A stretch of DNA of 64,000 nucleotides from Cyclobacteriaceae bacterium (GCA_026129485.1 JAHCHY010000020.1:19166-83165), one strand, 5' to 3'. Positions 55,101 through 63,261 are shown, numbered from the stretch's first letter. A program made the numbers and translations. Notes: a model not told the origin generated them from the sequence alone.

Positions 55101-58100
55101 GTACTGTCCAGGTATAAGTCGATCCGGGGTTTAAACCCGGGTCGATCTGCAACAGCACAAGGTTATTGCTTGCACAAACCGTGTAAGTGGCACCTAGTAC
55201 CTGGCCGATACCATCAGAAATCTGGTTGTTATTTGGCCTGGCCTGATAATCTAACGAAAGGGTTGCAGCCCTGAAACAACCCGGTGTTGATGGTGTTGTG
55301 TCTATAACTTTGGCGTGCAACGTTACATCTGCATTTACGGTGTAATTTTCTTCTGCGCCAATTGCAGCACCGGGAGGAATTAAAAATCCCGCTCCGAGGC
55401 TGGCATCGGTGTACCACTCCACATCGCGGTTGGCGACTCCCCCGGTAATGGCATTTTCATAATCCTGTAGGTTGATGCCAGTACGTTGATTGGAGCCAGG
55501 AGGAAAATCTTCGCAGATCTGAGCCGCATGATTACTAACAACGGGTAATGTACGAACCGTAAACGTAACAGTACCATCGCTAATACATTGCGTAACAGTA
55601 TTTCTGACCCTTGTGAACCGAACCATACCATTGGTAACGGTTATCGGAGCCATGATCTGGTTAGTTCCTGCAATCCGATCGGCCGCAGTCGGGTAATATT
55701 GTACAATAATATCGGCTGGTGAGCCGCCCATTACTGCAGCGTCATACCCGGTAAGGTCAACATTGGCAGTAGATGCCCCCGTAAATACATCCTCACAAAG
55801 TATAGGAGTCAGGTTGTTTACAACCGGACGCGGATTTACGGTAAGAATAACATCATCAAAAGATGGAGCACAAACCCCCAATGCACTATTCGCAGTCCAT
55901 CTTAATGTGGTTGATATTGGCGCACCACCCGGAATATCTTGCGGAAGTCCTGTAACCGTAGATGTGGCACTGGTTGGAGTTGTAATAACGATAGAACCGA
56001 CAGGCCCAACTACCGACCAGACCCCATTACCTCCATTATTGACTGCTGTGGCTGCAAGCGTTGCACTGGTTCCGCATAATAAAGGCTGATCGGGGCCTGC
56101 TGCTGCAGGGGCAGGTATTACGTCACGTGTATGGTTAACAGCAATAGAAGGCCCCAGACAGTTGGTTGGCGCAAGATCGGCCCGGGTAAAGGCATGATAG
56201 GTCGCGGTTGCAGTACTGGTAGGGGTAAATGTATTGCCCCTTGTTCCGCCAGTAGTACCAGCCGCTGCCGTAAATGTTGGTGAAGCTGTAGAAGACCAGA
56301 CTATTGTAAAATTAGCCCCGGGGTCAGCAACACTTATTGGCGCACCGGTAAGATCTGTACTACAGGCAGTATTGGCAACAGGCCCGGTAGGCGCAGCCGG
56401 TCTTGGGTTAATAATTAAAATGGGGCCATTAATAGGTACAGCACCGGCACATAAGGTTGTAGTGTTTTGAATAGCAGTAATGACTACCTGGTAGCCTTGC
56501 GGATCTGCGGGAACTGCCCCAAATTGTGCATATGTTGGCGCCAAATTCACAATCCCGGCAGCAGTAGAACTCCCTGTAAAATTGATTGACCCCGGCAAAA
56601 ATGTATTAGTACTTACCCTGCGTAAGCGATAAGTAATGGCATAGTTCTGAGTTGAGTTAGGCAATAAGTCAAGAATTGCATCAGGAGGATTTGTCGAGGC
56701 CCCATCATCACACACTGGCGCCTGGGCGGTAAAGCTTTCAACTGTTGGAGGAGGTATTAGCTGAACATTTACATTAGCAGCCCCCCCCATAGATGTACCG
56801 GAACAGGTATTCGCATCGGTAAGCGAAGTCATCGTATAAGTAGTAGATGCACCCGGGTTAGGTGCAATAATTGTATAAGTAGTGGATGCATGACCAACAA
56901 CATTAATTGGAGCACCAGGCGACACATTAATCGTAAAGTTAAATGGCGGAGTCCCGGTTAAAGTCCATTCAATATCCGGGGCTGGGGTACCGCTACAGGC
57001 TGAGCCACCGCCTGATACAGTAGCCGTTGGCAATGGATTAACGGTTACTTCTACAGCAGCGGTTGCCTGCTCAGCACACTGTCCCCCGGTCGCCACTCTC
57101 CTATACCATGTTGTTTGTGTGAGTCCTGAAGGGGGATCGTAAGTTAAGCCGGTTGCAGCCGGTGTAACATTAGAAAAACCTGCTGTTGCACTTGTAGTGG
57201 ACCTTTGCCAACGGTAGGTAAGCGCTCCGTTACCACCGGAAGGCGCGGTTGTTGAAGTCAGCAGGCCAGGATCGCCACCGGAACAAATCGTTTGTGCGCC
57301 AGCAATAGCGCCCGGGTTTATCGTAGGCTCCACGGTCATCACGATCACATTAGAGAAAGCAGATAACGGAACGCAAACACCCGAGGTATTAACCCTGCGG
57401 AAGTAAGTGGTCTGCGTCAGAACCGGGGGATCATATGTAGCGCCCGTTTGGCCGGGTATCGTATTAATATCCGCACCAAAATTATCCGTACTCTGCTGCC
57501 ATGAATAGCTTGTTGACCCACTTCCACCTGAACCTGAGGTAACATTGGTAATGGCTGTGGGGTTAGTAACACCACTGCACAAAGTCTGAGGGTTTCCAAT
57601 CGTTCCGCCATTTACCGGGGTGTGAAGCTGGAATTCTATAACATTGGAAAACACATCAGCACAATCTCCTGACCTCACCCTTCTTCTGAAAAATCTGCCG
57701 GCTGCAATTTGAGCAGGGGTTGGATCAAAAGTGGGTGAGGTTGCTCCACCTATATCATTATACGTTCCGGCTAATGTGGTTGCCTGCTGCCATTGATAGG
57801 TAAACGTACCTCCCGGGCCGCCTCCCGTTCCTGAAGTTACATTGGTAAAAGCAACCGGGTCTGTTGTGTTACAAATAACTATAGGCGAAGCTCCTAATGG
57901 ATGACCAATAGTCCCCGGAGTATTGGTGTCATCAATCCGAATTGTGATTGTAGTGGGTTGACTTGTACAGTTATTACTGCCCTGAGTTACCGTTACGTAG
58001 CGCGTAAAAGTCTGACTTCCGTTAACCGTTTTGTTGATTCTCATTGCCATCGGCCCTTCTGTAACCGGATTGAATGTATTATCTGTGTTTGGTCCTTGTA

Positions 58101-59646
58101 AAACCTGAGTCAGCGCTGCATTTGCATACCAGGTATAGGTAAGGGTACCAGCACCGGCACCTGTTGCCGTAAAATTGAAAGCACTGTTTGCATCGTTCTC
58201 ACAAAAAGGGCCGGGGGGTGTAACAGTTGGAGGGTTAGGGCTTGTTATAATTTCTACAAAATTTTCAATAGTAACCGGTGCCGGGTTATTGGGGTTTCCG
58301 GCATTGTATGGATTACAGATGTCCCAATATTGTAAACGAACATAAAAACGATCACCTACCACATGATTAGCTGTTGAGGTTGTAGTGATTAGTTGCATGA
58401 ATGTGGTGGCTGTTGCTGCAGTAACAGGTGTTGCCAATTGGATTACACCATTAAAATCCGGGACACCAATTCCTCCTGCTCCGGTAGGTGCATAGCCAAC
58501 CCCACCACCTAATACCGGGTTAGCTGGGAACAGGTGCGTTCCTGCTGCATTATTACTGGTTACAGGCGTACCGCCAACGCGAATATCAGGGATGTTGGTG
58601 CCTAAATTCTGACTTCCATACACAATCCTGATATGACGGGCCTGATCGTTGGGTACAATGGGTTCAATTGCTGCCCGACAATTAAGTGCTGTTGCATCCG
58701 TAAACCGCATGTTAACATTATTCCCCAAGCAAACAAGGTTGGAGTTAACCACGGAAGGAGGCATAGCCAATGTTCCTGAATTTGCATTATCTGTATCGTA
58801 GGTAGCAAAAAGGGTTGTAGTAGTGATACTAGGACAATTTGCTACTCCACTTACAAAAGGAGTTAAACTAAAATTAAAACTACAATCTGTTGGATTAGCT
58901 GCCGGGTAGTTATGAGTAGGTCTTCCTGTCAGAATTATGGCCGGGCTCGCACCAGTAAATCCAGTATTATCAATAAAACCTGCATTTGCGACTCCTGATA
59001 TATCAGACACATAGGGATTCACATTTTGTGTTGCCGCATCACCCCACGAAATGTTATAGAAAATACTTGCTAAGTTAAAATTACTACTATTCCTGAATCG
59101 TAAGGATAAACGATAAACGTATTGAGTAAAGTTCATAACAACAGGAGAACAAACATCTACGGAAGCGTATGCCTCCTGTTTGAAGAAAATCATTTCTCCA
59201 CAATTGAATACAAAATTATTCTGAGATACCTGCAAACCCGTATTCGCAACTCCGCCTGCCGAGGTAACTGCCCCGGCACCATTGTACTGCACTCGTAAGG
59301 TTTCACCAGGTTTGAGAAAGTTTTGGCCTGCCGTGTGACCAGCAATTCCACTTGCATCAAACTGAAGCCTGATGGTGTTTGGCCCAAAATTTCCTGTAAC
59401 TGTAAATGGAACAGCCGTACCATTTATTGTAACCGTCCAGCCTGTAGTGGAGGGTGCTCCGGAAGTAACTGCCTGGTTGAATGTAACATCAACTTCTCGT
59501 TGTGATAGCGTTTCATGTCTAGCAGAAACAAATGTGGCCTGAGCCTGCAATTCACTTACAGCAAGGGATGAGAGAAGAAAACCAAAAAGGAGAAATACGT
59601 ATGGGGTTAGCCTGAAGCGCAAGATCATAGGTATAGTTTGAATCAC
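43153..59646 (-). CDS. Giant PKD-like repeat surface protein (5497 aa), T9SS type B
   Basis: After a signal peptide (to about residue 36; an ATG at 59628 is an alternative start) comes an Ig/SwmB-like domain (about 37-150). A long array of PKD-like/Ig-like domains follows. Residues ~1867-3624 are 17 close copies of a ~104-residue unit (PEPRGFND..ICSD to VYTVTPTS..GCVG.PFTVSVTV). More divergent relatives follow to about 4600, then classical PKD domains (YAWDFGDGGTSDDREP). The final ~95 residues form the type B T9SS domain (VPNAFTPN, MQIFDRWGNLIFES, GWDGYDKNGRLLPAGVYVYK), again with a poly-Gly insertion. It is expected to form a very long surface filament for adhesion or gliding, secreted with its PorP/SprF partner. 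Confidence 0.94.
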   Translation of the reverse strand: MIQTIPMILRFRLTPYVFLLFGFLLSSLAVSELQAQATFVSARHETLSQREVDVTFNQAVTSGAPSTTGWTVTINGTAVPFTVTGNFGPNTIRLQFDASGIAGHTAGQNFLKPGETLRVQYNGAGAVTSAGGVANTGLQVSQNNFVFNCGEMIFFKQEAYASVDVCSPVVMNFTQYVYRLSLRFRNSSNFNLASIFYNISWGDAATQNVNPYVSDISGVANAGFIDNTGFTGASPAIILTGRPTHNYPAANPTDCSFNFSLTPFVSGVANCPSITTTTLFATYDTDNANSGTLAMPPSVVNSNLVCLGNNVNMRFTDATALNCRAAIEPIVPNDQARHIRIVYGSQNLGTNIPDIRVGGTPVTSNNAAGTHLFPANPVLGGGVGYAPTGAGGIGVPDFNGVIQLATPVTAATATTFMQLITTTSTANHVVGDRFYVRLQYWDICNPYNAGNPNNPAPVTIENFVEIITSPNPPTVTPPGPFCENDANSAFNFTATGAGAGTLTYTWYANAALTQVLQGPNTDNTFNPVTEGPMAMRINKTVNGSQTFTRYVTVTQGSNNCTSQPTTITIRIDDTNTPGTIGHPLGASPIVICNTTDPVAFTNVTSGTGGGPGGTFTYQWQQATTLAGTYNDIGGATSPTFDPTPAQIAAGRFFRRRVRSGDCADVFSNVIEFQLHTPVNGGTIGNPQTLCSGVTNPTAITNVTSGSGGSGSTSYSWQQSTDNFGADINTIPGQTGATYDPPVLTQTTYFRRVNTSGVCVPLSAFSNVIVMTVEPTINPGAIAGAQTICSGGDPGLLTSTTAPSGGNGALTYRWQRSTTSATAGFSNVTPAATGLTYDPPSGLTQTTWYRRVATGGQCAEQATAAVEVTVNPLPTATVSGGGSACSGTPAPDIEWTLTGTPPFNFTINVSPGAPINVVGHASTTYTIIAPNPGASTTYTMTSLTDANTCSGTSMGGAANVNVQLIPPPTVESFTAQAPVCDDGASTNPPDAILDLLPNSTQNYAITYRLRRVSTNTFLPGSINFTGSSTAAGIVNLAPTYAQFGAVPADPQGYQVVITAIQNTTTLCAGAVPINGPILIINPRPAAPTGPVANTACSTDLTGAPISVADPGANFTIVWSSTASPTFTAAAGTTGGTRGNTFTPTSTATATYHAFTRADLAPTNCLGPSIAVNHTRDVIPAPAAAGPDQPLLCGTSATLAATAVNNGGNGVWSVVGPVGSIVITTPTSATSTVTGLPQDIPGGAPISTTLRWTANSALGVCAPSFDDVILTVNPRPVVNNLTPILCEDVFTGASTANVDLTGYDAAVMGGSPADIIVQYYPTAADRIAGTNQIMAPITVTNGMVRFTRVRNTVTQCISDGTVTFTVRTLPVVSNHAAQICEDFPPGSNQRTGINLQDYENAITGGVANRDVEWYTDASLGAGFLIPPGAAIGAEENYTVNADVTLHAKVIDTTPSTPGCFRAATLSLDYQARPNNNQISDGIGQVLGATYTVCASNNLVLLQIDPGLNPGSTYTWTVPPPSYAGEFELLSGTTGFFIILRFSNPIPGGGTLYPTGVPISVKETLGTALCDGNTIDTRIIVEGSPPQPIITGPGSVCSNQSGVVYSVSNPVAGTYSWTLPAGATITSLPVTASTITVQMSTFSGNVTVTHASGTGCTSPAAAPFPVTVVNRPTITSTASSTVCSGTNLATAHTLTSNIAGTTYNWEVINVTGSVIGAILGDLANGVTSINQTLLNTSGVNATVTYRITPIGPAPDNCPGTPQNFTVTVNPQPVIQANQAKTICSGAPVAKEILLTPSNLPVGTLFNWPDPDGAGPATGGVNIPMGIAGTIHINDVLTNLTNAPIIVNYVITPTSGAGCVGAAETIVITVNPQPVGHTDNTPIACSGVAVGYDLEANIADTGAGGNNLVAGNTYSWVAAANGNVTGESTTPQSGKIITDVLTNITNSDQVVQYTATPTSGSGCIGAPFTINVTVRPEPRGYNDNTPVICSDANVNYNLAANIGNTGAGGNNLVTGTTYSWVAAANANVGGESTTPQTGAVIIDVLNNITNSSQTVVYTVTPTSQHGCVGVPFTVSVTVRPEPRGYNDASPLICSDAAVNYNLEANILNTGLGGNGLISGTTYSWVAAANPDVTGEGSGTTSTITDVLNNITDVNQVVVYTVTPTSTNGCVGDPFTVSVTVRPEPKGFDDNNPIICSDAAVNYSLTANIANIGSGGNNLTAGTTYSWSAASNANVAGESTTAQSGATITDILNNITNSDQVVVYTVIPTSSNGCVGDPFTVSVTVRPEPKGYNDATPFVCSDIPLTYDLNANIANVGLGGNNLTTGTTYSWVAASNATVTGESTTPQSGSVLIDVLNNVTNSNQVVVYTVTPTSQNGCVGDPFTVSVTVRPEPRGYDDSSPVVCSDASVNYNLVSNITNTGLGGNNLAIGTTYSWVAADNTSVTGESLTPQSGSVIADVINNVTNTAQVVDYTVTPTSGDGCVGNPFTISVTIRPEPVGTDDTITICSDATVGYDLAANIAAGNNLVTGTTYSWIAANNANVSGESLLPQTGSVITDVLNNVTNTNQAVVYTVTPTSGNGCVGNPFSISVTVQPEPRGFNDTTPVICSDANVNYDLSANIANTGSGGNNLIGGTTYSWIATSNPNVSGESTSAQTGSVINDVLNNITNANQVVVYTVTPTSSDGCVGNPFTVSITVRPEPKGFDDNSPVVCSDVALNYDLVANISNVGLGGNSLVIGTTYSWVAADNPVVTGESTSAQTGSIINNTLTNTTNSNQQVVYTVTPTSSNGCVGDPFTVTVTVRPEPQGFNDNTPLICSDQPVNYDLSANIANTGAGGNNLVTGTTYSWVAASNGNVSGESTTPQSGATITDVLNNVTNAIQVVDYTVTPTSSNGCVGNPFTISVTVRPEPRGYNDVKTICSDATVSYDLVLNVGNTGLGGNNLVTGTTFSWIAASNANVSGESTTAQSGATITDALNNITNSNQVVIYTITPTSADGCVGDPFTLTVTVRPEPRGFNDITPVVCSDVAINYNLVNNIANTGAGGNNLVTGTAFSWIAADNPNVTGETTIIAGTTSTITDVVNNVTNIDQVVVYTITPTSSDGCVGDPFTVSVTIRPEPRGFNDPSPVACSDVAFNYDLAANIANTGAGGNNLTTGTTYSWVATSNAFVTGEGSGTGAIITDIINNVTNSDQVVVYTVTPTSGNGCVGNTFTVSVTVQPEPRGFNDPTPVVCSDAPVGYNLAANVANTGSGGNNLVTGTTYSWIATDNPNITGESLSAQTGSTITDVLNNITNANQVVVYTVTPTSDNGCVGNNFLVSVTVRPEPRGFDDAKTICSDANVNYDIATNIANTGLGGNNLLIGTTYSWIAAPNADVTGESSVTPGTSIIINDVLNNITNVDQVVVYTVTPTSNNGCVGDPFTVSVTVRPEPRGFTDNSPIICSDDAVAYDLSLNIANTGSGGNNLVTGTTYSWVAASNANVGGESTTAQSGSVITDVLNNVTSANQTVNYTVTPTSANGCVGDPFTVSVTVRPEPRGFNDVSPIICSNAAVNYSLSANIANTGSGGNNLVAGTTFEWQAADNANISGETLVPTGTSTITDVLTNVTSANQVVVYTVIPTSGDGCEGNPFTVSVTVRPQPIGAADADAVCSDEAISYNIQTRNINLLGNSVNSQFTYTVVSSDPGNVSAAGKDRAAASSAPITDVYTNTTSNDVLITYTITPLSVIGNCLGNPFDVVFTIHPEPLGPNTTIQRCSDDPVNFDLQDVINTAGTGNGVPSKFRYSVSSSNALAVAPGPNRNTPTPAPIADVYTNTTNADVEITYTVTPVSLANDCEGTPFTLRVTVHPEPVGANVVDPVCSTALNYNIQTQNINTLGNAVPSVFTYTVSSSDPVGVPPAADRVVASGAPITDSYTNSTGIDVTVTYTITPFSSAHNCEGTPFTYAVTISSKPVGADATKAATCSDVAFNYDPQVDITNGVIATFTWTAVYQPGLSVSGAVPPASGTGNISGTLTNTTNTVLNATYTVTPTAGTCVGDPFIITVPIEPEPVVSNSLNAIVCSRAPYNTLMDTNGVSVGASTYDVSAVADPGLTGTPTTGLGLAANALVNDAFVNVNSIPLKVTYTITPHGTNGCVGDPKVVELTVNPEPVINPGLDNTVCSRQDAGIILSTNGVSVAANSYRLVSVAVPGTITADPLNVPAGTVGNINLIRSDKYTNTTGAPVVVVYEVLGISPSNCEGQPQTINLTIDPQPILSPGTANLCSDVPSGIIVGPAAGSTAITDFELKNIVKAPALVAGGSNAGLGTYPANLPGGQSDFLANDTFTNTTNGPLLVTYTVVPIANGCRGGDFTIVFTVNPAPAVEDNLNRTVCSDETSGIVFATEISPLSVAAASYNIVSISAQAGLVRTAGSGVVPRNGVSANDIQADQFRNPTNDPLTVTYGVQAVSGASCLGPVRNVVLTVEPEVIAAPVNNAPVICSNGTTDIDLISPTNPTAGVITFNYTAVSSVGGLISGFVPVLSNLPENYKITDALVNNSDAPATVTYSITAVANGAKNGGGCSSLPPAVDIVVTVEPKPKMVASPLIQTRCEGVVTNVTLNSATVPSAGTVEFELLSANAIGGVTGMSAAGTIFIPGSALADVLDNPTTTAQTVTYTFRPQIAGGLGCVGDNVVVTITVNPLPTITASPQADICSGEFINITLTPDVANTVAVWTVSAPAGVSGASNGAGNLIFQTLFNNNNAAATVTYTVTPRVNGCDGPAISIPVVVNPKPVLTLPPPVTVCHGNTLNQPLVSNVAGTTFDWIVDDPSGLGVPLSGSGNTINQLLNNTTGSQASLTYTITPTGPGNCQGDPKILIVTVSPQMNAQFVNTNSSICRGSTEFLIVQLDGQAPFSFSYNDGASNIPVVNAGNFRVIPVTPTATTTYTLGMVTDALGCTFTPVGQSVTVTVGETDANFSIVGPASSCGPYTATFQFNQVAGTEYTWQWFDGSPDDVFLAATTIPNHTITHTFSNPNPNAPITYKVTLRTQLPAPFPGCFKSVQQNITIFPSIITNAFPDRTEICSGQNVQLFNQSFGATSHRWFYRVQGTTTEIDIRTTPTANYNLVNTSTTNPIVYEVVYQANNGNCPAADVVMPITVYRDIVAGFDEGTVPPFIGGNATVNFTNTSTPVDPAQFRYEWSFGLNATPATATGAGPFSVDYSTPGPRDISLRVVNIAAETAGMGCESTFSKTINIQLLPLVAAFEANPLRACFPANIVVTENTSTGDIMEWRVVDSNGRISATSSAPLPIFSITAPGVYSIFLTTRNSITGQVANIQKDGFEIFDNPLASFDLRPNVVFVPDTEMTTFNFSTGATDYAWDFGDGGTSDDREPKYVYRVEGVYDVQLVAINDHGGGLLCTDTLTRQVTAKQGGVTKVPNAFTPNPSGPSGGGGGGGTGGNGTFNDVFLPIVKGAEEFNMQIFDRWGNLIFESNSANIGWDGYDKNGRLLPAGVYVYKLTIRLSDGQRSTQIGDVTMIR
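48775..54047 (-). repeat. 17 tandem ~310-bp coding repeats
   Basis: Each unit encodes about 104 residues and ends TVRPEP. Each has two fixed cysteines (in ICSD and NGCVG) and central TTYSWVAA..NVTGES motifs. Copies are highly alike as protein but differ at many synonymous positions. The seventh lacks the NTGAGG segment, and a few have GEGSGT-type variants. Confidence 0.9.
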
Positions 59647-59705
59647 ATTTTAAATACCGAGGGAAACAATTTTGTAACCCATTAAAAAAATGATACACTT
59701 TCCTC

Positions 59706-59713
59706 CAAACCTA
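59706..59713 (-). promoter_or_regulatory. -7 box of the giant adhesin gene
   Basis: On the minus strand this reads TAGGTTTG (TAnnTTTG), 60 nt before the first ATG. The -33 region is not a clear match. Confidence 0.45.
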
Positions 59714-59756
59714 CCCATAATTTCCTCAAAAACGAAATAAAACTGAATTTAAGCGG

Positions 59757-59786
59757 TTTGTTAAAGACTATAATACCCTACCTTTG
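59757..59786 (+). promoter_or_regulatory. Promoter of pyrG
   Basis: TTTG (59757-59760), an 18-nt spacer and TACCTTTG (59779-59786) fit the Bacteroidota consensus exactly. The pyrG ATG is 29 nt downstream. Confidence 0.75.
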
Positions 59787-59815
59787 CGACCAAATTTTTA
59801 AGGGGTCTTCGTATC

Positions 59816-61426
59816 ATGTCTTCTGCCAAATATATTTTCGTAACGGGGGGGGTAACCTCTTCTTTGGGTAAGGGTATTATCTCCGCCTCATTAGGTAAGC
59901 TCCTTCAGGCCCGGGGTTTTTCGGTAACTATTCAAAAGTTTGACCCTTATATTAATATAGATCCGGGAACCCTGAATCCGTATGAGCACGGTGAGTGCTA
60001 TGTTACGGATGACGGGGCCGAAACCGATCTTGACCTTGGTCATTATGAGCGCTTTCTCAACGTTGCCACCAGCCAGGCCAACAATGTAACCACCGGGCGC
60101 ATCTATAATAATGTGATTACCAAAGAACGCAGAGGCGAGTACCTCGGTAAAACCGTGCAGGTCGTTCCACATATTACCGATGAAATCAAACGCAACATAT
60201 TTCAGCTTGGAGATAGCGGTAAGTACGACTTTATTATAACCGAAATCGGTGGCTCGGTGGGCGATATTGAATCCCTTCCCTTTGTGGAAGCTGTAAGGCA
60301 GGTTAGGTGGGATCTTGGATCAAACAATGCTTTGGTCATTCACCTGACACTTATCCCCTACCTGAGCGCGGCAAAGGAATTAAAAACAAAACCCACGCAA
60401 CACTCTGTAAAAGAATTACTCTCGTATGGGATCCAGCCCGATATCTTAGTGTGCCGTACCGAGCATCCGCTTTCAACGGATATCCGTAAAAAACTGGCTT
60501 TGTTTTGCAACGTAAACCTCAACTCCGTAATTGAGGCTATTGATGCGGATACCATTTACGATGTGCCGCTTTTAATGCGCAAGGAAAAGTTAGATGAGCG
60601 TGTGCTTTCCAAGCTTAAGGTAACCCCCAAGCAAGAGCCTGACTTGGAGCAATGGAAAGTATTTTTGGGCAAGCTCAAAAACCCGGTCAATGAAGTTAAC
60701 ATTGGTCTGGTAGGGAAATATGTATCATTACCGGATGCCTACAAGTCTATTGCAGAAGCATTTATTCATGCCGGGGCGCAGAATGACTGTAAGGTTAAGC
60801 TCAAATGGATTTCATCGGAAGACATTAATAAAGAAACCGTTACAAACATTCTGGGAAGCCTGAATGGGGTATTGGTAGCGCCCGGGTTTGGCGAGCGCGG
60901 CCTGGAAGGAAAAATTGAGGCTATCCGCTATGTACGGGAAAACAAAATTCCGTTCCTCGGCATTTGCCTGGGTATGCAATGCGCGGTGGTAGAATTTGCC
61001 CGCCATGTGCTGCACCTCGAAGCCAGTTCAACCGAGCTGAATCCCAAAACCAAGCACCCGGTTATTGATATGATGGAGGAACAGAAGAAAATCACCAATA
61101 AAGGCGGTACCATGCGCTTGGGCGCCTATACCTGTAAAATCAAGAAAGGCACCCGCGCCTTCCAGATTTATGGTGATACTTCCATCCAGGAAAGACACCG
61201 GCATCGTTTTGAATTCAACAATAAATACCTGGAACAGGTTGAAGAGGCTGGTTTAAAAGCTGCCGGGATTAATCCGGATACAGGCCTTGTTGAAATTGTT
61301 GAGCTGAAGGATCACCCCTGGTTTATGGGCGTGCAATACCATCCCGAACTGAAAAGCACGGTTTTAAACCCGCACCCGCTATTTGTAAAATTTATTGAGG
61401 CTTCGCTCAGTAATCGTAACATCTAA
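59816..61426 (+). CDS. pyrG: CTP synthase
   Basis: This enzyme converts UTP to CTP with ATP and glutamine. The N-terminal amidoligase domain begins [17 protein letters not shown] and includes [18 protein letters not shown] and [13 protein letters not shown]. The C-terminal class I amidotransferase has the nucleophile Cys in [17 protein letters not shown] and the His/Glu pair in VQYHPELKS. The 536-residue length is standard. It is 38 nt upstream of yidC, an order seen in many Bacteroidota. Confidence 0.97.
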   Translation: MSSAKYIFVTGGVTSSLGKGIISASLGKLLQARGFSVTIQKFDPYINIDPGTLNPYEHGECYVTDDGAETDLDLGHYERFLNVATSQANNVTTGRIYNNVITKERRGEYLGKTVQVVPHITDEIKRNIFQLGDSGKYDFIITEIGGSVGDIESLPFVEAVRQVRWDLGSNNALVIHLTLIPYLSAAKELKTKPTQHSVKELLSYGIQPDILVCRTEHPLSTDIRKKLALFCNVNLNSVIEAIDADTIYDVPLLMRKEKLDERVLSKLKVTPKQEPDLEQWKVFLGKLKNPVNEVNIGLVGKYVSLPDAYKSIAEAFIHAGAQNDCKVKLKWISSEDINKETVTNILGSLNGVLVAPGFGERGLEGKIEAIRYVRENKIPFLGICLGMQCAVVEFARHVLHLEASSTELNPKTKHPVIDMMEEQKKITNKGGTMRLGAYTCKIKKGTRAFQIYGDTSIQERHRHRFEFNNKYLEQVEEAGLKAAGINPDTGLVEIVELKDHPWFMGVQYHPELKSTVLNPHPLFVKFIEASLSNRNI

Positions 61427-61464
61427 AAAGATACATATTAAAAATAGTTTAAGATTGATAGAGA

Positions 61465-63261
61465 ATGGACAGGAACTCAGCTATTGGATTAACGCTTATT
61501 GCCGTATTGTTACTGGTGTACTTCAACTTCCTTGCACCGGAACCTCCCAAACCCGAAACTACCGCCCCGGCCAGGGTAACCGACTCTATTGCCAAAGACA
61601 GCACGCAGACCAAAGCTGAACCTAAATTAGATAGTGCTGCACTGCGGCAGTATGGTTCACTGGCATCATTCCTGAACGGAACCGAGGATGAAACCAGCAT
61701 CGAAAATGCTGACCTTCGCATAAAGATCTCTAACCGGGGCAGGTTAAACGAAGTTGAACTCAGGAATTTCAAAACGTACTGGCAAAAGCCCCTCTATCTT
61801 GCACAAAAAAGTAACAACACGTTCTCGCTGCTCACTTCTTACCAGGGAAAGCAGGTTAACCTGTACGATCTATACTATCAGTCCGCTACCGAAACCAAAG
61901 GCGACACGACCAGGATCATATTAACAGCTTCATTCGGGCCGGATGCTTTTATTAAACATATTTATTCCGTTCCCCCTTCGGGCTTTGTAATCGGTTATCA
62001 ATTGCAAACAAAAGGTGTTGAGCTTTCGGGCAGTGAATTTTCTTACCGATGGCACGACCAGATCCCGGTACAGGAAAAAGCAATTGCCGACAGCCGGGCA
62101 AAAACCAACGTTAACTGGTATTTCGCCAATGGCGATTTTGATTATATCTCGCAAAATGCTACCGACCTGGAATCAAAAAGCTTAACCAACCCGGTTAAAT
62201 GGATCTCCATCCGTCAGAAATTTTTTGTTTCGGCCATTATTGCCGAACAACCTTTTTCCAATGCAGAGGTGAAGACCTTTGCTAACCCGGCTGACACATT
62301 GGTGGTAAAAGATGCCACGATAGCCGCCAGCTTCCCTGCCGAATATGCTACAACCGGTAAAGCGAGGTTCAGCTACTACTTCGGGCCAAACGACTATGAA
62401 GTTTTACCGGGTGTTACTGAAGGCTTCAGGGAAAACCTGGACCTGGGCTGGCCTCCCATGTCGTGGATTAACCGGTTTGTCATCATCCCTATCTTCAAAT
62501 TCCTCGAAGGCTTTATCGGCAACTATGGGATCATCATTGTGTTGCTGGTGCTGTTTGTTAAAATCATTTTGTTGCCGCTCTCTTACAAATCATACCTCGG
62601 CATGGCCAAAATGCGTCTGCTGAAACCTGAGCTTGACCTGATCAAAGAAAAGAATGGCGACAATATGACACAGGCCCAGCAAGACCAGATGAAATTGTAC
62701 CAGCAGGCCGGGGTAAATCCTTTCAGTGGCTGTATTCCTTTGCTGCTGCAAATGCCCATCTTGTTTGCCATGTTTTATTTTTTCCCGGTATCCATTGAGC
62801 TGAGACAAAAGCCCTTCCTGTGGGCAGAAGATTTATCAACCTACGACTCTATCATCAACCTGCCGTTTACGATTCCTTTCTATGGCAGCCACGTAAGCTT
62901 GTTTGTATTGCTGATGACAGCCTCCACCATTATCTACACCTGGCAAAACAACCAGCTTACCAGCGTACAAGGCCCCATGAAATCGATGGGGTATATTATG
63001 CCGGTTGTTTTCATGTTTGTCTTGAACTCGTTTTCATCGGGATTAAGTTTCTACTATTTCGTTTCAAACCTGATCACCTTTGCCCAGCAGGCCATTATCA
63101 AACGCTTTGTGGATGAAGACAAAATCAAAGCCGTAATGGACGAGCACAAGAAAAAGTACCTGGCCGGAGAAAGTTCCGGAAAGAAATCAAGCTTTATGAA
63201 CAAGCTGGAACAGGCCATGAAAGCCAGCGAAGAGGCGCGCAAAGCTTCTAAAAAGAAGTAA
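61465..63261 (+). CDS. yidC: Membrane protein insertase YidC
   Basis: This Oxa1/YidC insertase places proteins in the inner membrane with or without SecYEG. There is an N-terminal anchor (about 6-24). A large periplasmic P1 beta domain follows (about 60-330; YFGPNDYEVL). Then come the five-helix core (EGFIGNYGIIIVLLVLFVKI, VNPFSGCIPLLLQMPILFAM, YYFVSNLITFAQQAIIKR) and a basic C-terminal tail (EEARKASKKK) that contacts ribosomes. At 598 residues it has the usual Gram-negative form. Confidence 0.97.
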   Translation: MDRNSAIGLTLIAVLLLVYFNFLAPEPPKPETTAPARVTDSIAKDSTQTKAEPKLDSAALRQYGSLASFLNGTEDETSIENADLRIKISNRGRLNEVELRNFKTYWQKPLYLAQKSNNTFSLLTSYQGKQVNLYDLYYQSATETKGDTTRIILTASFGPDAFIKHIYSVPPSGFVIGYQLQTKGVELSGSEFSYRWHDQIPVQEKAIADSRAKTNVNWYFANGDFDYISQNATDLESKSLTNPVKWISIRQKFFVSAIIAEQPFSNAEVKTFANPADTLVVKDATIAASFPAEYATTGKARFSYYFGPNDYEVLPGVTEGFRENLDLGWPPMSWINRFVIIPIFKFLEGFIGNYGIIIVLLVLFVKIILLPLSYKSYLGMAKMRLLKPELDLIKEKNGDNMTQAQQDQMKLYQQAGVNPFSGCIPLLLQMPILFAMFYFFPVSIELRQKPFLWAEDLSTYDSIINLPFTIPFYGSHVSLFVLLMTASTIIYTWQNNQLTSVQGPMKSMGYIMPVVFMFVLNSFSSGLSFYYFVSNLITFAQQAIIKRFVDEDKIKAVMDEHKKKYLAGESSGKKSSFMNKLEQAMKASEEARKASKKK

